NCBI RefSeq assembly: GCF_045290345.1
Contig: NZ_CP155447.1
Location: 1,922,001-1,986,000, forward strand
DNA from: Singulisphaera sp045290345
GTDB taxonomy: Bacteria; Planctomycetota; Planctomycetia; Isosphaerales; Isosphaeraceae
DNA length: 64,000 bases
Reading direction: 5' to 3'
The notes under the pieces were generated by a model. That model was not told where the DNA came from, ran no database searches, and saw nothing but the letters and a program-made list of their open reading frames with translations. Positions 34,995 to 43,131 of this stretch are shown one piece after another; position 1 is the first letter of the stretch; each line of letters starts with the position of its first letter. A program made the position numbers and the translations under genes.

Positions 34995-35966
34995 CTAGCG
35001 AACCGCCGCCGTTCGCCGGCTGGGGCGGGCCGTGCTGTTGCTGGAGGCTGAGGCGGGCGACGGAGGGCCGTAGCATGGCCAGAGAAGGTGGGCGACGGCA
35101 TCGGCGGGGTGGGCCTTGATCTCGGCTTCGAGGCGGGCGAGGTAGCGGGTCAGAGCGGCCGACTCCTCACCCGCGGCGAGCGTCCAGGGGGGCTCGATCG
35201 TCAGGGCGTAGCGGCCGCCGGGGCGATGAGTGCAGAAGAGGAGGAAGACCGGGACGCGGGTCAGGACGGCCAGGTCGGCCCAGACCGACAAGAACGGTCG
35301 CGTGCTACCGAGCAACTGACCGGAACGGGTGTTCGGGCCGTTCCACGGGATATCGCCCGAAAGGTATACGGCCAGACCGCCGCGAAGCGCGGCTCGAGCG
35401 TGGAGCAACCGCTCGGCCGCCAAGGCGGGGGACAAGTCCCGGCGCAGGAAGAACTCGGATTGCGGATGGGGGTCGTCGCGGTCGAACCGACGGTCCAGCT
35501 CGCGCGAGACGTGCCGCGGTCGCTGGACCAGGAGCCGGAGCGGAACTCCTTGGCGGTAGAGCCAGTGCAAGGCCGCGATGTGGCCCCCCAGGTGGCAGCC
35601 CACCACGATCGCTCCCCGGCCGCCGTCGAGCGCGGTTTGCAGGCCCTCGAAGCCCTTGACGTCGAACCGGGCGAGAATTTCCTTGTCCGGGGCCGCGTCG
35701 AGCGGGTAGTCGCGGGCTGCGAACCGGAGCGTGTTGGCCGCCAGGGCAGGGCGGACCACCTTGGGATTCCAGTCGGCGCGGAGTGCGGTCCCCGCGCGAT
35801 CGATTGCCTTGGCGAGTTCCTTGCGCCGAGGGGGCCAGGCCGCGGCCGACAGCCGCCCCAGGCCGCCGAGGATCGCGTCGCAACGCGCTGGGCCGAGACG
35901 GCGGAGCGTCGGCAGGAGCATCTCGTAGAAGCAGGTCTTCCAGCTCAGCAGGTGGCGGAAAGTCAC
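34995..35966 (-). CDS. Lysophospholipid/lipid A-type acyltransferase (LpxL/HtrB-like)
   Basis: I place the start at GTG 35966 (VTFRHLLSWKTCFYEMLLP), with GGAG about 7 bases upstream; the open frame runs back to 36155 but the extra residues are Arg-rich and unlike the family. Around residue 130 is IVVGCHLGGHIAALHWLYRQ, the position of the HxxxxE acyltransferase motif, followed by YLSGDIPWNGPN and PVFLLFCTHRPGGRYALTIE, typical of LpxL-like proteins. The acidic residue of HxxxxE is Ile here. The family transfers acyl chains to lipid A or similar acceptors at the inner membrane. It leads downstream of the ligase/SGNH/MBOAT genes on the same strand, suggesting a shared envelope-lipid or glycan acylation role. 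Confidence 0.75.
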   Translation of the reverse strand: MTFRHLLSWKTCFYEMLLPTLRRLGPARCDAILGGLGRLSAAAWPPRRKELAKAIDRAGTALRADWNPKVVRPALAANTLRFAARDYPLDAAPDKEILARFDVKGFEGLQTALDGGRGAIVVGCHLGGHIAALHWLYRQGVPLRLLVQRPRHVSRELDRRFDRDDPHPQSEFFLRRDLSPALAAERLLHARAALRGGLAVYLSGDIPWNGPNTRSGQLLGSTRPFLSVWADLAVLTRVPVFLLFCTHRPGGRYALTIEPPWTLAAGEESAALTRYLARLEAEIKAHPADAVAHLLWPCYGPPSPASASSNSTARPSRRTAAVR

Positions 35967-36046
35967 GATGGCTCCGAGGACGGAGGAAGACGGCCTTGGT
36001 CGGCGTATGCTGATGGAATCGCGATCGATCGTTTTCGTTCGTGTCA

Positions 36047-36133
36047 GGTGGGCACGTCCCACCAACTTCGACTTTCTGCGTTCCCCGCCTCTCGCTCCCA
36101 AGCCACTTTTCTGCTTGATGGGCCGTGCCCACC
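36047..36133. repeat. Small element with 10-bp inverted ends
   Basis: GGTGGGCACG (36047-36056) and CGTGCCCACC (36124-36133) are perfect inverted repeats bounding 87 bases in the gap between the acyltransferase and ligase genes. It may be a REP/MITE-like intergenic element or a transcriptional terminator for the ligase operon. No second copy was found in this window. Confidence 0.4.
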
Positions 36134-36194
36134 CTACAAGACGATTTGGAACCATTCGTCCCGGCTTGTCGAGTGGGCTGAGGTCAGCCAGGCT

Positions 36195-37769
36195 TCAAGC
36201 ATTGGCGGTGGCCAGTTGTTTCAAGCCCTGGTAATCCACCTTGTCGGTCGAGGTCGTCGGCAGGGCCGAGACGAACGTGATCGAGTCGGGCACCATGTAG
36301 TGGGGAAGGTGGGTGGTGCAGTGCCGCTTCATGGCGATGATCGACTTCTTCTCGGTCGGCTTCATGGCGATGAACGCGGCGATCGTGACCCCGGCGTCGT
36401 CGGCCTTGGCAATCACCGCCGCGCGATCGACGCCCTCGTGGCGGTAGAGCGCGGACTCGATTTCCCCCAGCTCGATCCGGTAGCCCCGCTTCTTGACCAT
36501 CCGGTCGCGGCGGCCGTGGAAGGCGAAGCAGCCGTTCCCGTCATCAACCACGAGGTCGCCCGTGTGATACCAGGCCTCGCCGCCATCGCACTGGAGGAAG
36601 GCCTGTCGGGTGAGCTCGGGTTGACCGAAGTAGCCACGCATCACGCCAGGGCCGGCGATCACCAGTTCGCCGACCGATCCCGGAGCGACGTCGTTCCCTT
36701 GCTCGTCGACCACCCGCGCCCGGAGCGGCGGGCAGACGTTGCCGATCGGGAACGGCCCGGTGCGGTCGTCGGGGATGGTCGCCGGGATCCGATGAGCGGT
36801 GCAGACGTTGGTTTCGGTCGGTCCGTAAAGGTTCCAGAGGGTCGCGTCCGGCCAGCATTCTCTCAGCAGCCGCAACGGGGTGATCGGGAAGACCTCGCCG
36901 GCAAAGAGGACGAGCCGAGGGGCCGGGTAGCCGGCGGTCTCGATGCCGCCGTGCCTGACCAGCAGGGTCAGGATCGAGGGAGCGGAGTACCAGACGCTAA
37001 TCTTGCGGTCGGCGATGAACGCCCCCAGCCTCGCGGGCTCCTTGCCGAGCGTCTCGCCGATCACGACCAAGGTCGCCGCGTTCTGGCACGAGACGAAGAG
37101 GTCGAAGACGGACAAGTCGAAGTGGAAGGGGGCGTGCGAAGAGAACCGGTCGTTGGTGGTGGTGTCGAGGTCGTGATCGCACCAGTCGAGGAATGTGAAT
37201 GCGTTGGCGTGCGAGAGCATCACCCCCTTCGGCTGACCGGTCGAACCCGAGGTATAGAGGATGTAGGCGAGATCATCCGCGGCGCGGGGAGGGGGAAGCG
37301 GAGTCGGGGTGTCGTCCTGGTTGACCTCGTCCCAGGACGCGTCGGCCGGGTCCGATCCCGCGGTCTCGGCTCCCACCACGATCAGGCGCGGCGAAGGGCC
37401 GGGTCCTGGCCATGCCTGGTGGAGGGCACTGGCGAACTCGGCGGCGACGATCACGGCTTTCACGCCGCCGCTGGCGAAGATGCCGGCTCCTCGCGTGACG
37501 GGCGCGGTGGGATCGACCGGGACGTAGGCCGCCCCCGCGCGGAGGATTCCGTGGATCGCCGCGACGGCCTCGAGCCCTTTGGGCAGAAAGAGGCCCACCC
37601 GGTCGCCTCGGCTGACGCCCCAACGCGCCAGGCGAGTGGCGAGGCGGTCGGCGGCTCGGGCCAGTTCCGCATAGGTCAGTGTTCGGCCGAGCTCGTCTTC
37701 AACGGCCGTGTGATCGGGGCGCCTCGTGGCGGCCTCATCAAGCAACTGGCTGAGGTGGTTTCCATCCAT
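36195..37769 (-). CDS. AMP-forming acyl/amino-acid ligase (adenylation domain, DltA-like)
   Basis: The protein has 524 residues of the ANL superfamily. Core motif A3 is YTSGSTGQPKGVM (172-184), A5 is NLYGPTETNVC, A7 is WYHTGDLVVDDGNGCFAFHG, A8 is RRDRMVKKRGYRIELGEIES, and the final lysine motif is STDKVDY. It activates a carboxylate (amino acid or fatty acid) with ATP and would normally load it on a carrier protein's phosphopantetheine arm. In the dlt operon DltA loads D-alanine on DltC; here the neighbours (two SGNH proteins and an MBOAT) mirror that arrangement, but no carrier gene is present. It starts 27 bases after the SGNH gene stop. Confidence 0.88.
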   Translation of the reverse strand: MDGNHLSQLLDEAATRRPDHTAVEDELGRTLTYAELARAADRLATRLARWGVSRGDRVGLFLPKGLEAVAAIHGILRAGAAYVPVDPTAPVTRGAGIFASGGVKAVIVAAEFASALHQAWPGPGPSPRLIVVGAETAGSDPADASWDEVNQDDTPTPLPPPRAADDLAYILYTSGSTGQPKGVMLSHANAFTFLDWCDHDLDTTTNDRFSSHAPFHFDLSVFDLFVSCQNAATLVVIGETLGKEPARLGAFIADRKISVWYSAPSILTLLVRHGGIETAGYPAPRLVLFAGEVFPITPLRLLRECWPDATLWNLYGPTETNVCTAHRIPATIPDDRTGPFPIGNVCPPLRARVVDEQGNDVAPGSVGELVIAGPGVMRGYFGQPELTRQAFLQCDGGEAWYHTGDLVVDDGNGCFAFHGRRDRMVKKRGYRIELGEIESALYRHEGVDRAAVIAKADDAGVTIAAFIAMKPTEKKSIIAMKRHCTTHLPHYMVPDSITFVSALPTTSTDKVDYQGLKQLATANA

Positions 37770-37796
37770 GGTTGTGCTCGAAATCGATGTCGTTCT

Positions 37797-39062
37797 TCAG
37801 GGTTGGTTGTCACCAACGTCGTTCGGAGGGGTTGGCCGGGGCGGCAGGCCGACGGGTCCGCGATCGTCAAGATCGGGAGGTCGGGCCGAATCGAAGAGAG
37901 TTTCATACAAGTCGTCGTTGACCAAAGCGCGGGCCAGTGCCCGGAACAGGCGATGATGGCCCAAGGCGTTGGGATGGTCGTCGAGAGGGCCGATTTCGAG
38001 GTCGGCCGGGTCGAGGTCGTCGAACGTGCCCGACAGGTCGAACAGCGTCTGGGTGTGCGGAGCGAGGACCGCATGCAGCGCCGCGACGGCCTCGTCACGC
38101 GTGTTGGGGGCGTCGGCTTTGCCGACCCGGGGGATAATCATGCTCGCCAGCGGGATGCCCGCCGAACTGCACTCCGTGGCCAGAGCGTTCATGGTTGCGT
38201 CGTAGATCGACCAGTAGTGAGGCCGCAACTTCGCTTTGAGCGCGTTCTTGTCACGCAGCTTCTCGTTGGCATTGAGGCGGAGGTCACGATTGGTGATCCC
38301 CGCCTTGGCCACTGCCTGGCGGAGGAAGTCGTAGGTCAAGTCCACTCGGGACTGAAACATGTCGCAGAGATGGATCTCGATCAATCGGGTGTCGAGCATC
38401 GTGGCCGAGTAGAGCACCAGGTCGGGATCGAACTCGATGGCCTTGCGGCGAAATGTCTCGAGGCGCTGCATCGGGCTGTAGGCCGGGACCGCGAAGTTGA
38501 GAACCTCGAACCGCTTCTTGAGGCCGATTTTGAGAGCGTGGTCATTGAGCCAGTTCTCGAGCTCATTGACATAGGTAGTTTCGGTGCCAACCCCCCAGCC
38601 CATATCGATGGATGAGCCGAGCACGGCGATCCGGAAGGTCTCCGGAGGTTTTTTGAATTGATAAGGTCGACCGCGCATGCCGAACGCATTGGTGACAAAG
38701 GGCTCGCCGAAGAGGGTTTGGCTCACATTCGGCTTGAGCTCGAACATGAGGACGTCACCATCCAGGCTCCGCTTAATGTCCGAAGCGCGGGGGCGTCCCC
38801 ACCCGCGCGGCTTGCCGATGAGGCAGAGCGTCAGCTCGCTCGGCCCGCCTTGCGGCGCGTCGGTTCCGATCAGGCCTTCGTAATAACCGCCGGCGTTGAT
38901 CTCACGGTCGGTCCGATTCATCTCGTTGGATCGTGCGCTATCGACCGCGGATCGTGCGCGGACCCACCCGACGGGCAGTGGGATCAGGCCGAGCAGCAGG
39001 ATGGCGAGTGTCTTCGCAAAACAGGTTCGCGTGGCGTGCATCGCGGAGTGGTTGCTCGTCAT
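37797..39062 (-). CDS. SGNH/GDSL-hydrolase-like exported protein, paralogue 1
   Basis: The protein has 421 residues. An N-terminal signal or anchor (TLAILLLGLIPLPVGW) is followed by a region shared with the next gene (FGEPFVTNAFGMRGRPYQF). The nucleophile block reads IAVLGSSIDMGWGVGTE: the normal GDS is GSS, keeping the Ser. Block V reads PLDDHPNALGHHRLF, with the catalytic Asp and His. The family includes acyl-esterases and the DltD/AlgX/AlgJ-type proteins that move or remove acyl groups on surface glycans. It overlaps the upstream paralogue by four bases (ATGA) and precedes the ligase gene by 27 bases, so the cluster is an operon. Confidence 0.82.
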   Translation of the reverse strand: MTSNHSAMHATRTCFAKTLAILLLGLIPLPVGWVRARSAVDSARSNEMNRTDREINAGGYYEGLIGTDAPQGGPSELTLCLIGKPRGWGRPRASDIKRSLDGDVLMFELKPNVSQTLFGEPFVTNAFGMRGRPYQFKKPPETFRIAVLGSSIDMGWGVGTETTYVNELENWLNDHALKIGLKKRFEVLNFAVPAYSPMQRLETFRRKAIEFDPDLVLYSATMLDTRLIEIHLCDMFQSRVDLTYDFLRQAVAKAGITNRDLRLNANEKLRDKNALKAKLRPHYWSIYDATMNALATECSSAGIPLASMIIPRVGKADAPNTRDEAVAALHAVLAPHTQTLFDLSGTFDDLDPADLEIGPLDDHPNALGHHRLFRALARALVNDDLYETLFDSARPPDLDDRGPVGLPPRPTPPNDVGDNQP

Positions 39063-40216
39063 TGTCGGCCGCCTCTCTCCCCGAGTTCGAGCTTCGGGGG
39101 TCGAAGCAAGTTGGTCTGCTGCCGCAAGGCCGTGTCGAGCCGTTGGGCCAGCATGTTATGGCCCTTGGCATTGGGGTGGTAATCGTTCGGGCCGACCGCC
39201 AATGCTTTGGGCTCGATCCCGTCATACGTGTTCGAGAGGTCGATGATCGCCGTGAATCCGGCGTGGCGAGCCAGCCCGATCAGACGCTGAATCTCGGCCG
39301 CGTCGGCCGTTTTGCCCACCCGAGGGACCATGACCAAGGCGATCGGAATGCCACGGGCGCGGCAGTCGGCGGCGGCGGTTCGGAAGACGCCGGCCGCGAA
39401 CTCTTCACGGTAGGGGCGAAGCACGTGCTTGTAACTCTCCGTCGTCCCGCCCGGCCGGGCGTGGATCCGTGTGAGGACGTCGCGATACATCGGCGAGTCC
39501 CAGCCGATTCCTCGCGGCAAGAGCCCGCGGAGCCGCCGTTCGTCCCAGCCCGAGTCGGCCTGCGTCGATTCAAAGAGAACCAGGTCGGGTTCGGTGGCCC
39601 AGCCGACGCGACGGAAATGCTCCCAACGTTGGCCCGGTCCGTGGCCCGGGATCGCGAAGTTGAGGATTTCCACCGACGGTCCCCCGGCCGCTTTCGACCG
39701 TTCGTCGAGTTGACGCTCCAGGACGGATTCGAAGGCCTGGCCGTCGCCGACCCCCCAGCCGGCTCCGATCGAGTCACCCACGAACGCGATCCGGAACGTG
39801 TTCGGCGGTTTGGTGGATTCATAGGGGCGGTCACGCATTCCGAGGGCATTGGTCGTCCACCGCGCCCCGGCATGGTCGACCGACAGATTCGGCTTCAGTA
39901 CGAATTCCCGGAGGTCGTCAACGCCCTGCGCCAGCGGTCCTCCCTCGAACGGCACGGCCTTGGTCTGAGATCGCCCTCGCCGCGCCGACTCGGGTTCCAC
40001 CGCATCCGAAGCGCCGAGCTTTCGTCCCGCGTCGAGGATCTGCTCGTAATAGCCTCGTTCCATCTTTTCGTAATCGGCCTGGCTCAGCTGGTCGTTGCGC
40101 AGAGTCTCGCGGAGACGTCCCGGCGTCCCCAACGCGAGACGACCGGGCGCCAATCCCCAGGCGAGGATCGCCGCTGTCGCCACGATCTGAACTGTCTGCG
40201 ACGAGCAACGAGCCAT
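39059..40216 (-). CDS. SGNH/GDSL-hydrolase-like exported protein, paralogue 2
   Basis: The protein has 385 residues with a signal peptide (TVQIVATAAILAWGLAPGRL). The catalytic blocks are complete: IAFVGDSIGAGWGVGDGQAF (GDS nucleophile), NFAIPGHGPGQRWEHFRRVG, and GPNDYHPNAKGHNMLA (Asp and His). It is homologous to the following gene along its length, so the two arose by duplication. The arrangement MBOAT, SGNH, SGNH, ligase resembles alginate or D-alanine O-acylation systems in which the periplasmic SGNH protein completes acyl transfer to a polymer. Its ATG lies 38 bases after the MBOAT stop. Confidence 0.85.
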   Translation of the reverse strand: MARCSSQTVQIVATAAILAWGLAPGRLALGTPGRLRETLRNDQLSQADYEKMERGYYEQILDAGRKLGASDAVEPESARRGRSQTKAVPFEGGPLAQGVDDLREFVLKPNLSVDHAGARWTTNALGMRDRPYESTKPPNTFRIAFVGDSIGAGWGVGDGQAFESVLERQLDERSKAAGGPSVEILNFAIPGHGPGQRWEHFRRVGWATEPDLVLFESTQADSGWDERRLRGLLPRGIGWDSPMYRDVLTRIHARPGGTTESYKHVLRPYREEFAAGVFRTAAADCRARGIPIALVMVPRVGKTADAAEIQRLIGLARHAGFTAIIDLSNTYDGIEPKALAVGPNDYHPNAKGHNMLAQRLDTALRQQTNLLRPPKLELGERGGRQ

Positions 40217-40254
40217 GATACACTTACCTCTCGAACAGTTCGTCGGTCAAGGGC

Positions 40255-41649
40255 TCAGATTCCGGTCCCGCGACGCATCAGGTCCACCCACGACTCGATG
40301 GTCGGGCTCGACCAGAGCGACCAGAGCAACGCGATCGTCGTGAACGTGGCCGCGACCTTCGCCCCACGCACCAGATGGCCCAGCACGGTCATCGGACCCT
40401 TGCCCGCACGATTGCGGACCCGCGACCGCCGGGCGTCCAGCTGCACGTTGACCAACACCAACGCCCCCAGGATCCCCCAGAACAGGGCATCCGGACCGCT
40501 GATTCCCCACGAACCCCGCAGCCAGAACGATTGATACGCGTGCAACGCCCAGGTCGCCACGAACACCACCACCGTCGCGATCGCCAACGCCGCCGGCTGC
40601 GGCCAGCGCTTCAGCCGGAACACCACCGGGTTGAACACCAGACGGACCATGAAGTCCTTCCAGTAAATGTTGATCCGACGCCAGTAGTCGGTGAAACCGG
40701 TCGCCAGCAAGTAGTGGTGATGCGTGGGCGGAAGCTGGAACCCGAACAGGTGAAGCATCCCGCAGGCCATGTGGAACTGACCCGAGACCCGGAGATAGAG
40801 CAGGTAGTTGCAGACCAGATACCGTGTCAGAGTGGCGACGCCGTGGACCTCCTCGGCCGGGATCAGCCACTCGTGGTAGACCAGGCGGTAGAGAAGGAGG
40901 TGAATCGTGCCGTCGAAGATCATCTGGAGCCCGGCACGCTGAGTGGTGTGGATCTCCTTGGAAAAATAGCCGCGGTGCAAGGTGCGGTAGTCGACCACCG
41001 GAAAGTGAAGGAAGCAGTAGTTGGGCAAGAGGAAGAAGTAGCTGAGCGTATCGACAACCGTCTCGGGGGCCTTGGCGTGCTTCAGTTCATAGAGATAGAT
41101 CAGGATCCGGAACATGAACATGGTGGCCAGGACCGGCCAGACGCTCTCAGGGACCGCCGCGGCCAGGCTCTCAGGGCGGATCCGGGCAATGGCGACGGCC
41201 ACGACCGCAAGCGTCGTGGCACGAGTCCACCAGGGGATCGGGAGGCGGCAGACGCCGATCAGCAACAGCGCCAGGGTCACGACGTAGGTGGCGGCCAGGG
41301 GGCCGAAGACGAGGGCGAGGCCGGCGATCGAGACGGCGACGAAGAGCGGCTTCTTCCAGCGATAAGGGAGCAGGTAGTGAACGGGGAGGGCGACCAAGGA
41401 GAGGGCGACGAGGAGTTGGAACGCCCGTCCCTCGACACGAAAGACCTTGAACACCGCCAGAAAGAGGCCGAGATGGGCGAGGATCGGCAGGAACTGCCGA
41501 AAGTCGCGCCGGCAGGTCTCCGGTTCACCGGGATAGAGCCCGGGCCGAGCTTGCTCGGCGGGGGCCGGATTGGCCCCTGGTTCCGGCGCGTTGTACTGGC
41601 GATGAGGTGTGGGCCGCAAGGCGGTCGCGCGTTGAGTCTCAGGCCGCAT
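40255..41649 (-). CDS. MBOAT-family membrane O-acyltransferase (AlgI/DltB-like)
   Basis: The protein has 464 residues with about ten hydrophobic segments. The family features seen are SYFFLLPNYCFLHFPVVDYR, HMACGMLHLFGFQLPPTHHH, TDYWRRINIYWKDFM and the conserved active-site histidine in VFVATWALHAYQSFW. MBOAT proteins pass acyl groups across the membrane from a cytoplasmic acyl carrier or acyl-CoA to an exported acceptor, working with SGNH partners. It is the first gene of the MBOAT-SGNH-SGNH-ligase operon. The N-terminal about 45 residues before the first helix are Pro/Arg-rich, and the true start may be internal. Confidence 0.88.
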   Translation of the reverse strand: MRPETQRATALRPTPHRQYNAPEPGANPAPAEQARPGLYPGEPETCRRDFRQFLPILAHLGLFLAVFKVFRVEGRAFQLLVALSLVALPVHYLLPYRWKKPLFVAVSIAGLALVFGPLAATYVVTLALLLIGVCRLPIPWWTRATTLAVVAVAIARIRPESLAAAVPESVWPVLATMFMFRILIYLYELKHAKAPETVVDTLSYFFLLPNYCFLHFPVVDYRTLHRGYFSKEIHTTQRAGLQMIFDGTIHLLLYRLVYHEWLIPAEEVHGVATLTRYLVCNYLLYLRVSGQFHMACGMLHLFGFQLPPTHHHYLLATGFTDYWRRINIYWKDFMVRLVFNPVVFRLKRWPQPAALAIATVVVFVATWALHAYQSFWLRGSWGISGPDALFWGILGALVLVNVQLDARRSRVRNRAGKGPMTVLGHLVRGAKVAATFTTIALLWSLWSSPTIESWVDLMRRGTGI

Positions 41650-42182
41650 GCGCCAGCCCCTTCGTTTGTGGCATGCCGGATCGGTTGCAGTCGGCGACGA
41701 TCGCTACCAAAGCGACGGGCCGGACAACCTGCGGCGGGTCTCGATTCGCGGCAAACCAGGGAGGACGTGGATCGCCGGGGAGGAATCGACCCGGATCTTG
41801 AGTGCGGGGGCTAGCCCATCCTTGAGCCAGTTGCCCCCCCGCGGCGGCCGCGACATCCCTGTTTCGCTACATATTTCCGCTAAGCGTCAATGGAATTCGT
41901 CAGACCAAGGAGAAGGCGTTGACTTCGTTGCTCTTATAAGCTTCGGAGCCCCCCCTCCCTCAGTGGACGCCAGGGTATACCCGATCTTCCGAGGAACTGT
42001 CAACGCGAATGATCGAACCCCGCGAGGCTGGTTTCGAGGGGATCTCAGAGCCTGCGGCTCCCCCGAGAATGGAGGCAAATTCGCTCGTGGATCAACGACA
42101 AACCGCTTATTCTGCGAGTAGCGGAAAGCCGACTCGCCATCGTTTTGAGGTCGAGTCCGCACCGCTCGGGCGAGGGCCAACC
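41650..42182. other. Divergent intergenic region
   Basis: These 533 bases lie between the minus-strand MBOAT operon and the plus-strand membrane-protein gene. TTGACT (41919-41924) and TATAAG (41935-41940) look like promoter boxes but are only 10 bases apart, so I do not call them. No gene or repeat is supported. Confidence 0.35.
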
Positions 42183-42986
42183 ATGATCCGACCGCATGCC
42201 GGAGGACTCGGAGTCGCGTTCGCCTGGTTTCTCTTTCCGCTGGTGCCGGCCTTCCTGGGCCGCACCTATTACGAGACCTGTCATTTCTCGTTTGCCTCTG
42301 GGGGAGGGCCTGACCCTCGCGACTGGGACTGGCCCACCTGGGTTCTCCTGGCGGGGCCGCTCTTGGGTTATGGCTTTCTCGCGGGGGCCACACTCGACCT
42401 CCCGGATGAGCCGGGACGTCGAGGGTTACGGGGGTGGCTGTCCCGTCGCGCGGTCTGGGTGGGAATTGGTCCCTGGTCGGGGTTCCTGGTCTTGGCCGCT
42501 CTCTTCTTTGTGATCGGGCATGCGGACGAGCTGCTGCCGAGAGTCAGGCCATCCATCCCGTCTCACTGGTTGCGGACGTGGTGGTGGGGGCTTTTCACGT
42601 GGGCTGGGCTGATTGGCTTGGTTGGCGTGGCTGGATATGGCTGGTTGTTCGTGGCGTGGGCGGCGATCCGCCGTGCGCGGCGGCTGGGGCGGTGCCGCCG
42701 GGTGATCGAGCGCGGCCTGGGGGGAGCGTTGGCGTTCGTCGGATCGCTCTTCGGCAGCTTCTGGGCGATCACCGAGGCGTGGCGGGGCTACTTCTTCGAC
42801 TCCAGGATCGTCCCCTTCCTAATGGCGGCGTTGGGCCTGACCTTGCTCGGCCTGAGTGGCTGTTCCTCGACCTTGACCTATGGAGAGGTGCGTCGCCGCG
42901 AGCTTTTCCGCGCCATGTTGATGGCCTGGTTGGTGGGCTTGGCCTTTGTCTGGCGGTGGTGGAGTCGGCCCCGCGGCAAGTCGTAG
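42183..42986 (+). CDS. Hypothetical polytopic membrane protein
   Basis: The protein has about 267 residues from the ATG at 42183 (MIRPHAGGLGVAFAWFLFPL); the frame continues upstream to 42009 but that part is polar and has no supporting start. Around six hydrophobic segments are visible, among them VAFAWFLFPLVPAFLG, LAGPLLGYGFLAGATL, FLVLAALFFVIGH and LIGLVGVAGYGWLFVAWAAI. I recognise no family motif. It precedes the ArnT-like glycosyltransferase by 145 bases on the same strand and could be co-transcribed with it. Confidence 0.6.
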   Translation: MIRPHAGGLGVAFAWFLFPLVPAFLGRTYYETCHFSFASGGGPDPRDWDWPTWVLLAGPLLGYGFLAGATLDLPDEPGRRGLRGWLSRRAVWVGIGPWSGFLVLAALFFVIGHADELLPRVRPSIPSHWLRTWWWGLFTWAGLIGLVGVAGYGWLFVAWAAIRRARRLGRCRRVIERGLGGALAFVGSLFGSFWAITEAWRGYFFDSRIVPFLMAALGLTLLGLSGCSSTLTYGEVRRRELFRAMLMAWLVGLAFVWRWWSRPRGKS

Positions 42987-43131
42987 CGATCGGAGCTAAT
43001 GAGGCCTCGGCTTGTCGGATCGGGCCATCTCGGGTATTTTCCCGCGCCGTCTCAACCGAGATGGTGCCGCAATGGAGTGCGAAACCGTCGGCCCAAAGCT
43101 GCGAGGCGAGGCGATTCTCAGGGAGGGGACG

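Noticed and set aside
35088..38615. Very long plus-strand open frame (about 1175 codons)
   Set aside because: It lies opposite the acyltransferase, ligase and SGNH genes, all of which have clear motifs. The plus-strand product is low complexity and matches nothing.
41919..41940. Promoter TTGACT/TATAAG in the 41.9 kb gap
   Set aside because: Spacing is 10 bases, too short for a sigma-70 type promoter.
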